Source of the DNA: Chloroflexota bacterium
GTDB taxonomy: Bacteria; Chloroflexota; Limnocylindria; Limnocylindrales; CSP1-4
NCBI GenBank assembly: GCA_017882025.1
Contig: JADGQG010000135.1
Span: forward strand, 1-5,374
Length of the DNA: 5,374 nt
Direction of reading: 5' to 3'
A program made the position numbers and the translations under genes. The notes under the pieces were generated by a model that searched no databases, had not been told where the DNA came from, and was given only the letters and a program-made list of their open reading frames with translations. Shown here piece after piece: positions 1 to 5,044 of the stretch; position 1 is the first letter of the stretch; every line of letters starts with the position of its first letter.

Positions 1-1
1 C

Positions 2-607
2 TTCACCGCGGGCAACATCAGCATGCGGATCGCCGACGACCAGGGGCTGGTCGCGATGACGCCCGCGAGCACCCCGTACGACACGATGCGGACCTCCGAC
101 GTGGTGATCGTGCGCCTGGACGGGCGCGTGGTCGACGGCGCGCTGAAGCCCACGTCCGAGCTGCCGCTGCACACGCTCACCTATGCCCGCCGCCCGGACG
201 TCGGGGGGATCGTCCACACGCACAGCGCGGCGGCGATGGCGGCTGCGGCAATGGGCATCGCGATCCCGCCGATCCTGCACGGCCTGATCGCGGCCTGCGG
301 GGGAGGCATCGTCACCGCGCCGTATGCGCGGGGTGGCACCGCGGAGGTCGCCGAGCTCACGGCCGACTCGCTGCGTGACCGGAGCGCCTGCCTCTTGCGC
401 AACCACGGCGTGCTCGCGATCGGGCCGACCGTTGACCATGCGTACAACGCGGCGTCGGTGGTCGAAGGCGTCGCCGACGCGTATCTCCGGGCGCTCGCGT
501 TCGGACCCGTGCCCGAGATCGCGCCCGACGAGGTGGACCGCATCCGGCGCGAGCAGTGGTCGCCCGCGTGGTCAGCCGCCCTTTCGGCGCCCACGCACGG
601 GGGCTAG
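2..607 (+). CDS. Class II aldolase/adducin family protein (fuculose-phosphate aldolase-like), 5'-truncated
   Basis: This family makes Zn-dependent sugar-phosphate aldolases and epimerases (L-fuculose-1-phosphate aldolase, L-ribulose-5-phosphate 4-epimerase and relatives). They act in the cytoplasm on the C-C bond next to a ketose phosphate. The reading frame enters at base 2 and begins FTAGNISMR, the family's N-terminal phosphate-binding motif, so the ATG at 23 is internal and roughly 20-25 residues are missing to the left. Expected active-site residues are visible: the catalytic-type Glu in PTSELPLH (158-160), the zinc histidines in HTHS (215-217 and 221-223), and a third histidine in RNHG (404-406). 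The visible 201 residues plus the missing start match the usual length of about 215. The exact substrate cannot be read from the sequence; aldolase, epimerase and decarboxylase-like members share these residues. It ends in TAG, and a 221-nt gap follows. Confidence 0.93.
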   Translation, partial: FTAGNISMRIADDQGLVAMTPASTPYDTMRTSDVVIVRLDGRVVDGALKPTSELPLHTLTYARRPDVGGIVHTHSAAAMAAAAMGIAIPPILHGLIAACGGGIVTAPYARGGTAEVAELTADSLRDRSACLLRNHGVLAIGPTVDHAYNAASVVEGVADAYLRALAFGPVPEIAPDEVDRIRREQWSPAWSAALSAPTHGG

Positions 608-640
608 CGGCCGCCCCCTGGCACCTCGGGAAAGCCTCCG

Positions 641-646
641 TAGCGT
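641..646 (+). promoter_or_regulatory. Possible -10 box (TAGCGT) with CTGGCA as -35 candidate
   Basis: TAGCGT fits the TANNNT -10 pattern of high-GC bacteria. CTGGCA at 618-623 matches TTGACA at four of six positions and lies exactly 17 nt upstream. Transcription from here would begin near 653 and give a leader of about 175 nt before the start at 829, which would hold the palindrome at 694-710 and the stem-loop at 743-763. This is inference only, since GC-rich DNA yields such matches by chance. The surrounding CGTAGCGTGGGC closely resembles CGTAGAGTGGGC at 4983-4994. Confidence 0.3.
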
Positions 647-693
647 GGGCGCTCACGGCCCGTGCGAGGCGTGCGCCCATGCACGCACGCGCA

Positions 694-710
694 CATGACG
701 GGCCGTCATG
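694..710. promoter_or_regulatory. 17-bp palindrome, candidate operator
   Basis: CATGACGG (694-701) and CCGTCATG (703-710) are exact reverse complements separated by the single base G702. Eight-base arms with a one-base centre are too tight to form an RNA hairpin without losing pairs, but suit a dimeric DNA-binding protein. The site lies in the gap between the aldolase and the small CxxC gene, about 40 bp downstream of a possible start of transcription, where a bound repressor could block elongation. No regulator gene for it is visible in the window. The dyad is seen directly; an operator role is inferred. Confidence 0.4.
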
Positions 711-742
711 CCAGGACGGGATCGAGGCGGGACAATCCGGCC

Positions 743-763
743 ATTCCCGCGTCGAGCGGGAGT
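743..763 (+). terminator. Short stem-loop followed by TT; weak terminator or leader hairpin
   Basis: ATTCCCGC (743-750) pairs with GCGGGAGT (756-763) across a GTCGA loop, with one G-U wobble. On the + strand TT then GCC follow, so the U-tract is minimal. It could end the aldolase transcript about 140 nt after its stop codon, or be a structure in the leader of the small gene at 829. The pairing is visible; the function is uncertain. Confidence 0.25.
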
Positions 764-828
764 TTGCCGTGCCCAACTCCTGGCGGCCCGCCAGCGCGGC
801 CCCCGCACACCGGCTCGAGGCATTCACG

Positions 829-1011
829 ATGTTGACCGACCGCCCCCTGGCAGCGTCCGGGTCCAGCGTTCCCGTGCGCTGTTCGGATTGCCTCTTGCCG
901 TTCGACCCGCGTGACGCGCACCGCCAGATGCGCACGCTCGATGGATCGCTGGCGCTGTGCAGCGACTGCACCTGGCGTCTCGAGCACCCGGGCGACGCAC
1001 GGCGCGCCTGA
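829..1011 (+). CDS. Small protein with two CxxC knuckles, probable zinc ribbon, function unknown
   Basis: I do not recognise this 60-residue protein. It has two knuckles, CSDC at residues 18-21 and CSDC at 44-47, with 22 residues between them. That is the arrangement of a four-cysteine zinc ribbon holding one structural Zn2+. The segment between them is polar with scattered hydrophobics, and there is no signal peptide or membrane segment, so it should be cytoplasmic. Such ribbons commonly mediate nucleic-acid or protein contacts, but no function can be assigned here. The ATG at 829 was chosen because GAGG at 817-820 sits 8 nt upstream and the conserved-looking part starts soon after. The frame stays open upstream, and an in-frame ATG at 679 (GAGG at 666-669, 9 nt spacing) would add 50 residues of unremarkable, Ala/Arg-rich sequence. 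I consider that longer form less likely. The gene converges on the response regulator. Confidence 0.68.
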   Translation: MLTDRPLAASGSSVPVRCSDCLLPFDPRDAHRQMRTLDGSLALCSDCTWRLEHPGDARRA

Positions 1012-1020
1012 CCCAGTTCA

Positions 1021-1039
1021 CGCGGCGAGACGCGCCGCG
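1021..1039 (+). terminator. GC stem-loop just after the small CxxC gene
   Basis: CGCGGCG (1021-1027) pairs perfectly with CGCCGCG (1033-1039) across a five-base AGACG loop, starting 10 nt after the TGA of the small gene. There is no T-tract. Its position at a convergent gene end favours a U-less or pause-type terminator for the + strand transcript. GC-rich DNA also forms such stems by chance. Confidence 0.35.
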
Positions 1040-1126
1040 GGCGCGACGACCCGGCGGCGGGCGTCCGACCCGCCCCTGCCAGCCTGAGCGCGGGCCCCCG
1101 GAAGTCGAGTTCCGTTGAGGCGCGGG

Positions 1127-1143
1127 GCGGGGCTCAGCCCCGC
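1127..1143 (-). terminator. Hairpin with the response regulator stop codon in its loop
   Basis: On the - strand GCGGGGC, TGA, GCCCCGC form a perfect 7-bp stem, with the regulator's own stop codon as the three-base loop. It is placed to end the kinase-regulator transcript or protect its 3' end, but no U-tract follows. A weaker stem (CGGAA/TTCCG, 1099-1103 and 1110-1114) lies about 20 nt further downstream. Confidence 0.35.
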
Positions 1144-1793
1144 TTCGGGTCCTCGCCCTCGCCCACCCCGGCCTTGTAGGCGAGCAGCGCCGCCTCCACG
1201 CGACTGCCCACCTCGAGCTTGCCCAGGATGGCGGTCATGTAGTGCTTGACCGTCTTCTCGGCGAGGCCGAGACGACCGCCGATCTCGGCGTTGGAGAGGC
1301 CCGCTCCGACGAGCTCCAGGACGTCGCGCTCGCGCTTCGTCAGCTCCTCGAGCGGATCGCGGGCACGCGGCCTGGTCAGCCCCTTGATCATTCCGTAGGC
1401 AAGCCCGGGCGCCACGTAGACGTCGCCGCCGTGCACCGACTTGAGGATGGCCCGCAGCTCTCGGCCGGCGATTCCCTTGAGAACGTAACCCTTCGCCCCC
1501 GCGTTCATCGCGGCCATCAGGTTGTCCTGGTTCTCGGAGCTCGTGAGCATGACGACCCGGGTCGCCGGGCTGGCAGTGGCGATCAGTCGAGCGGCCTCGA
1601 GCCCGCCACCGGGCATGGCCACGTCCAGCAGGGCGAGATCGGGCCGATGCTCGCGGGCGGCATCGACGGCGGTCGACGAATCGACGGCGGTGGCCACCAC
1701 CTGCATCTCCTCGTCGCCGGACAGGGTTGCCACGAGCCCTTCCAGGAAGAGCGGGTGGTCGTCCGCCACGAGGATCCTGATCGGCTCGGTCAT
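1134..1793 (-). CDS. NarL/FixJ-family response regulator (REC-LuxR HTH)
   Basis: This cytoplasmic DNA-binding regulator of 219 residues, normal for the NarL/FixJ family, is expected to be activated by the kinase encoded just upstream. The receiver domain spans about residues 4-120. It shows the acidic pair Asp11-Asp12, the phosphoacceptor Asp57 (LLDVAMPGG), the switch Thr84 and the conserved Lys106 (YVLKG), so it looks fully functional. A linker of about 25 residues leads to a LuxR-type helix-turn-helix at about 149-205 (LTKRERDVLELV, then LSNAEIGGRLGLAEKTVKHY as scanning and recognition helices). The loop after Asp57 is one residue shorter than in the commonest MPGMDGLEA pattern. The ATG overlaps the kinase stop as ATGA (1793-1790), and AGGA at 1806-1803 precedes it by 9 nt. 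Translational coupling and co-transcription are therefore likely. Target genes are not shown by the sequence. Confidence 0.96.
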   Translation of the reverse strand: MTEPIRILVADDHPLFLEGLVATLSGDEEMQVVATAVDSSTAVDAAREHRPDLALLDVAMPGGGLEAARLIATASPATRVVMLTSSENQDNLMAAMNAGAKGYVLKGIAGRELRAILKSVHGGDVYVAPGLAYGMIKGLTRPRARDPLEELTKRERDVLELVGAGLSNAEIGGRLGLAEKTVKHYMTAILGKLEVGSRVEAALLAYKAGVGEGEDPKRG

Positions 1794-3274
1794 GTCTCGT
1801 CGTCCTGTGGTCCTTCGAGCGGGAGGAACGCTCGCACGCGCGTGCCCCCACCCGGGCTGGATTCCAGCTCGAACCGGCCGCCGAGCAGCTCGGCGCGCTC
1901 GCGCATGCCCGCCAGCCCGAGATGGCCGCGGCCCGGCTTCCTGCTCGCGTCGAAGCCGGGACCCTTGTCGCTCACCTCGACGACCAGGTATCCAGCCTCG
2001 GCGTCCTTCACGCTGACCTCGACTTCCGCGCCGCCGCCGTGCCGGGCGGCATTCGACAGCGCCTCGGACAGGATGCGGTACATCGCGATCTTCGTCGCGA
2101 GCGTTGCATGCGGCGGGATCCCGGTGACGTCCACGGCGGCCCGCATGCCGGCCCGTCGCTCGTGGTCGGCCACGGCTCGCTGCACGATCTCGGCCGGTGC
2201 GGTCCGTTCCAGCAATGGCGTGTCGAGCCCGGCCGCGATCCCGCGCATGTCGGCCATCGCCTCCTGGAGCGCGCCACGAACCGACAGCAGGTCGGGGTCA
2301 CCCGCCTGGCCCGCCGCCTCCAGGCGTCCCCCCACCGCATCCAGCCGGAGCATCGCGAAGGCAAGCGTCTGGGTCGGACCGTCGTGGAGGTCGGAGCCGA
2401 TCCGGCGGCGCTCCTGCTCGGTCAGGGCGGTGGTCCGCGCTGCCGCCTGGCGGATCCGGTCGCTCAGTCGCGCATTCTGGTCGAGCAGCGTCGAGAGCTC
2501 GCGCACGCGCTCGCGGAGCTCGCCCTCCTGGCGCACGATCGTCTCGCTGCCCTGGCGAACCACGCGGGCGAGCGCGAGATAGGCGAGGACCGTCGCTCCC
2601 GCCACCAACCCCCAGGCGATCAGGCGGTCCCTGTTGACCTCGGCCTCCAGCTCGTCCGGGAGCTGGTAGAACTCGGCCACCGCGATGATGTTGGACGAGC
2701 CGGTCGCGCGGACCGGCAGGTAGATCTCGATCAGGCGGCTCCAGTGCTGCCGCTCGTAGACGTTCTCGGCGTCGGACAGGTCGCTGATGTTCCCGATGAC
2801 CGCGCCGCGTGCCGCCTGGCCCCGCTCCCCCGCCATGTCGAACTGGCGCCCGATGAGCTCCGGCAACGGGCTGTAGACGATCCGGCCGTCGGTCGACCAG
2901 ATCCGGAACGAGACGATCTTCTGGTTCAACGGCGAGTCGGTCAGCAGGCGCCGGAGCGAGTCGATCTCGGTGGTGCGCAGGGTTGCACTGGTCGCGAGCG
3001 ACTGGAGGTCCGGCACCACGAAGCTCTCCACGTACAGGGCGGTCTCGGACGTGATCCGGTTGATGGCGCTCGTCTCGATGAGCTGGCCCAGCGCGAAAGC
3101 AACCATCCCGCCGCCGACCACGACGAACACGAGACTGAGAAGCAGATACCGTCGGGCGAGCGGCATCCCGGCCAGGTCGAAGCGCGGCCGGCGCCACGCC
3201 GACGGTCGGACGGCCAGCCGCTGTCGCAGGCGGCGCGTCAATGCCATGAGCCCGACCATCTGCCGTCGGAGCAC
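1790..3274 (-). CDS. Membrane sensor histidine kinase, NarL/DesK type (HisKA_3 + HATPase_c)
   Basis: This 494-residue inner-membrane sensor kinase is the first gene of the operon. An Arg-rich cytoplasmic tail (1-40) precedes TM1 (about 42-64). An extracytoplasmic sensor domain follows (about 65-217), whose FRIWSTDGRIVYSP...IGRQF segment (123-145) resembles Cache/PAS-like sensors. TM2 is about 218-238. There is no HAMP domain; a predicted coiled coil (about 240-290) runs straight into the HisKA_3 domain. The H-box ERRRIGSDLHDGPTQTL carries phosphoacceptor His297, and D298-x3-Q302 matches the DxxxQ phosphatase motif of this class, so it may both phosphorylate and dephosphorylate its partner. 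The ATPase domain has an N-box (E404, N408, H412), a G1 box DKGPGF (436-441) and a G2 box GHLGLAGM (450-457). The start is GTG at 3274, with GGAGG (3284-3280) 5 nt upstream; the ATG at codon 6 lacks a good ribosome site. The ligand is unknown. Confidence 0.95.
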   Translation of the reverse strand: MLRRQMVGLMALTRRLRQRLAVRPSAWRRPRFDLAGMPLARRYLLLSLVFVVVGGGMVAFALGQLIETSAINRITSETALYVESFVVPDLQSLATSATLRTTEIDSLRRLLTDSPLNQKIVSFRIWSTDGRIVYSPLPELIGRQFDMAGERGQAARGAVIGNISDLSDAENVYERQHWSRLIEIYLPVRATGSSNIIAVAEFYQLPDELEAEVNRDRLIAWGLVAGATVLAYLALARVVRQGSETIVRQEGELRERVRELSTLLDQNARLSDRIRQAAARTTALTEQERRRIGSDLHDGPTQTLAFAMLRLDAVGGRLEAAGQAGDPDLLSVRGALQEAMADMRGIAAGLDTPLLERTAPAEIVQRAVADHERRAGMRAAVDVTGIPPHATLATKIAMYRILSEALSNAARHGGGAEVEVSVKDAEAGYLVVEVSDKGPGFDASRKPGRGHLGLAGMRERAELLGGRFELESSPGGGTRVRAFLPLEGPQDDET

Positions 3275-3279
3275 GCTCT

Positions 3280-3284
3280 CCTCC
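3280..3284 (-). promoter_or_regulatory. Ribosome binding site deciding the GTG start of the kinase
   Basis: On the - strand GGAGG lies 5 nt before the GTG at 3274, within the longer purine run GGGAGGAGA. It is the best Shine-Dalgarno match in the window and supports the GTG over the in-frame ATG five codons later. Confidence 0.75.
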
Positions 3285-3303
3285 CGGTGCGGTGCGAGTC
3301 GCC

Positions 3304-3309
3304 ATTGTA
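3304..3309 (-). promoter_or_regulatory. -10 box TACAAT of the kinase-regulator operon
   Basis: TACAAT on the - strand is one base from the consensus TATAAT and is one of few AT-rich spots nearby. Transcription would start near 3297, giving a leader of about 23 nt that holds the GGAGG site. No good -35 is seen 16-18 nt upstream; that position is occupied by a GC-rich inverted repeat, which suggests dependence on an activator or another sigma preference. Confidence 0.55.
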
Positions 3310-3317
3310 GGTTCGGC

Positions 3318-3350
3318 TTCCCGGCCCGGGATCGGTCCCCGGGCCCGGAA
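3318..3350. promoter_or_regulatory. Imperfect inverted repeat over the kinase -35 region, candidate operator
   Basis: TTCCCGGCCCGGG (3318-3330) and CCCCGGGCCCGGAA (3337-3350) are near reverse complements, differing by single-base bulges, around a short ATCGGT centre. It starts 9 bp upstream of TACAAT and covers the -35 position on the kinase side, in a gap shared with the divergent propeller gene. It could be a binding site for the encoded NarL-type regulator (autoregulation) or simply low-complexity GC sequence. Only the symmetry is directly seen. Confidence 0.35.
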
Positions 3351-3417
3351 CGACCTCAGACCAAGGTCCGGGTCGCGTCGGGCACGGCACGCGAGATCCG
3401 CAGGGCGAGCGGTTGCG

Positions 3418-3423
3418 TATCGT
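3418..3423 (+). promoter_or_regulatory. Possible -10 box (TATCGT) of a leaderless propeller transcript
   Basis: TATCGT fits TANNNT and ends 7 nt before the ATG at 3431, so transcription would begin at or next to the start codon. No Shine-Dalgarno sequence precedes that ATG, as expected for a leaderless mRNA. There is no recognisable -35. The box sits in CGTATCGT, the same CGTANNGT pattern seen at 639-646 and 4983-4990. Confidence 0.35.
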
Positions 3424-3430
3424 TCGTGCG

Positions 3431-4948
3431 ATGCCTGAGCCTCGAGCCGACAGCCAGCCGGAGCCGGCGCCCGAGATGCCGGTCGCCCGTGCGCCCGAGG
3501 ACGCGGGCGATCACGCTCGAGGCGGCCGCCGGATCGTCCGCCCGCTTGCGCTCGTCGGTGTCCTCGCGGCCATCGCGATCGTCGCGGCGACGGGACTCGT
3601 GACCGGCCCGGCAGGTCCGCGCGGAGACGCATCAGGACCGCCCGGTGCTTCGGCCGCGGCGTCCGGCGCACACGACGCCTCGCCTGCCGTTCCCGGCGCC
3701 TCGGCGGCGGCGCCACCGCGGACGGTCGCGGACGGGCTGATCGCGGTCGTCGACGCGAACGGCGCCCTCACCACGATGGACGAGCGCGGCGGCTCGGTCG
3801 TCTCGTACGCCGTGCCCGGTGTCGCCTTCGGGTTCCCGACCTGGTCGCCCGACGGCTCGCGAATTGCCGCGGTCGGCACCACCGCCGTGGACACGTCGAT
3901 CTACATCTTCACGGTACGGCCCGGTGACCCCGGCGGCGGCGCCCGGCCGGTGGTCATCTACCGGAGCCCGAACCGTCCTCCGTTCTACCTCTACTGGACC
4001 CCGGACAGCCGACAGGTCGCCTTCCTCGCGACGGAGTCGGCCGCGCTCTCGCTGCGGCTCGCGCCGGCCGACGGCTCGGCGCCCATCGACGGGAGCGCGC
4101 CGGGTGCCGTGATCCGCCGCGGCGCCCCGCTCTACTTCGATTGGGAGGGCGCAGATCGGCTGCTCCTCCACGTCGGGACCGGACCGAGCGCGTTCGTCGG
4201 CGAGGTCGGCGTGGACGGCTCCCCGGCCGCCGCGGCCGTGGCTGGGACGGGCGACTTCCGCGCCGCGAGCGCGAGCCACGACGACCGGTACGTCGCCTAC
4301 GTGCGGTCCACAACCCCTTCGACGGGCGAGATCGTCGTGGCGGCCCGCGACGGCGCAGGCCAGCACGGGACGCAGGTCTTCGGCCCGGTCGCCTTCGTCT
4401 TCGATCCGGCCGGCGACACGCTCGCCATGATCGGCGCGGCGACGCCCGGAGCGGCGTCGTCCGGGTTCCCGATGGGCCCACTTCGGCTGATCGATCCCCG
4501 CACCGGAGCCGCCCGGACGCTCGTCGAGGGCTTCGTGGTCGCGTTCTTCTGGTCCCCCGACGGGCGCACGATCGCGGCGCTGCGGCTGGCGCGTCCCGGG
4601 GACCAGACAGCCGGAGTGTTCCCCGCCCTCACGGCTGCGGAGAGATCCCGCCCGGTCGCAGCCGCGACGCCGCCGCCCGGGGCGGAGGTTCGGCTCGCGT
4701 TCATCGACGTCGGGACCGGCGAGGTCCGATCCGAGCGCGTGGTGCAGCCCGCGGCCACCCTGGTGGGCCAGGTCCTGCCGTACTTCGACCAGTACGCGCT
4801 GAGCCACCGGTTCTGGTCGCCCGACAGCGCGTCGATCGTGCTGCCCCTCGTCGACGAGACGGGGCGCACGAAGATCATGGTCGTGCCCGCGGACGGGACG
4901 GACAGCCGGTCGCTCGCGGCTGGCGAGAGCGCCTTCTGGAGCCCGTGA
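3431..4948 (+). CDS. Membrane-anchored TolB/PD40-like beta-propeller protein
   Basis: This protein of 505 residues has a Pro/Glu/Arg-rich cytoplasmic N-terminus (1-37), one membrane segment (about 38-58, LALVGVLAAIAIVAATGLV) and an Ala/Gly/Pro/Ser linker (about 59-96). The rest is a beta-propeller carrying WD40/PD40-type motifs: WSPDG (138-142), WTPDS (189-193), DWEGADRLL (237-245), SHDDRYVAYV (282-291), FDPAG (324-328), WSPDG (374-378) and WSPDS (462-466). That makes seven blades. The protein ends exactly in FWSP, the first strand of a further repeat, consistent with a strand closing the ring. Charge bias around the membrane segment places the propeller outside the cell membrane. Similar propellers bind proteins or ligands; no catalytic residues are evident. 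The spacing between the last two motifs is about double, so blade six carries an insertion near 385-420. I chose ATG 3431; a TTG at 3413 would add six residues. It is divergent from the kinase. Confidence 0.85.
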   Translation: MPEPRADSQPEPAPEMPVARAPEDAGDHARGGRRIVRPLALVGVLAAIAIVAATGLVTGPAGPRGDASGPPGASAAASGAHDASPAVPGASAAAPPRTVADGLIAVVDANGALTTMDERGGSVVSYAVPGVAFGFPTWSPDGSRIAAVGTTAVDTSIYIFTVRPGDPGGGARPVVIYRSPNRPPFYLYWTPDSRQVAFLATESAALSLRLAPADGSAPIDGSAPGAVIRRGAPLYFDWEGADRLLLHVGTGPSAFVGEVGVDGSPAAAAVAGTGDFRAASASHDDRYVAYVRSTTPSTGEIVVAARDGAGQHGTQVFGPVAFVFDPAGDTLAMIGAATPGAASSGFPMGPLRLIDPRTGAARTLVEGFVVAFFWSPDGRTIAALRLARPGDQTAGVFPALTAAERSRPVAAATPPPGAEVRLAFIDVGTGEVRSERVVQPAATLVGQVLPYFDQYALSHRFWSPDSASIVLPLVDETGRTKIMVVPADGTDSRSLAAGESAFWSP

Positions 4949-4984
4949 TTCGCACGACCTGCGGCCGTCCCGCGCTGCCTGACG

Positions 4985-4990
4985 TAGAGT
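4985..4990 (+). promoter_or_regulatory. Possible -10 box (TAGAGT) for the gene at 5045
   Basis: TAGAGT fits TANNNT and would start transcription near 4997, giving a leader of about 48 nt with a GAGGG ribosome site. No clear -35 is seen. The context CGTAGAGTGGGC closely matches CGTAGCGTGGGC at 639-650. Confidence 0.35.
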
Positions 4991-4991
4991 G

Positions 4992-5015
4992 GGCTGCGTG
5001 GAGCGGCACGTAGCC
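4992..5015 (+). other. Strong stem-loop between the propeller gene and the last gene
   Basis: GGCTGCGTG (4992-5000) pairs with CACGTAGCC (5007-5015) over a GAGCGG loop: nine pairs including one G-U wobble. The wobble pairs only in the + strand RNA. It could be a terminator for the propeller gene (44 nt after its stop, no U-tract), a 5'-end hairpin in the leader of the gene at 5045, or a DNA dyad over that gene's start of transcription. The pairing is visible; the role is not. Confidence 0.4.
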
Positions 5016-5044
5016 GTGACCCGCTCACGATCGAGGGCAAGCCC

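Noticed and set aside
23..25. ATG at 23 as the start of the aldolase
   Set aside because: The frame is open to the window edge, and the residues just before it (FTAGNIS) belong to the conserved phosphate-binding motif, so the true start lies to the left.
671..694. GTGCGC/GCGCAC inverted repeat and CACG-rich repeats next to the palindrome
   Set aside because: Six-base arms with a 12-base loop in GC-rich alternating sequence are expected by chance; I do not call it a feature.
556..828. Upstream extension of the small CxxC protein to a start at 556
   Set aside because: It would overlap the end of the aldolase gene and adds Ala/Arg-rich sequence with no recognisable features. The start at 829 has its own GAGG site. 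The ATG at 679 remains a minor alternative.
1099..1114. CGGAA/TTCCG five-base stem in the convergent gap
   Set aside because: It is too short to stand alone as a terminator; it is noted only as a possible companion to the hairpin at 1127-1143.
1242..3310. Long + strand open frames (1242-2582 and 1922-3310) opposite the two-component operon
   Set aside because: The - strand carries intact kinase and regulator with all catalytic motifs. The + strand frames show no domain logic and lack ribosome sites.
2298..3716. A 472-codon - strand frame overlapping the kinase in another phase and running into the propeller gene
   Set aside because: Its sequence is Arg/Pro/Ala/Gly low complexity, it crosses the divergent promoter region, and it conflicts with two well-supported genes.
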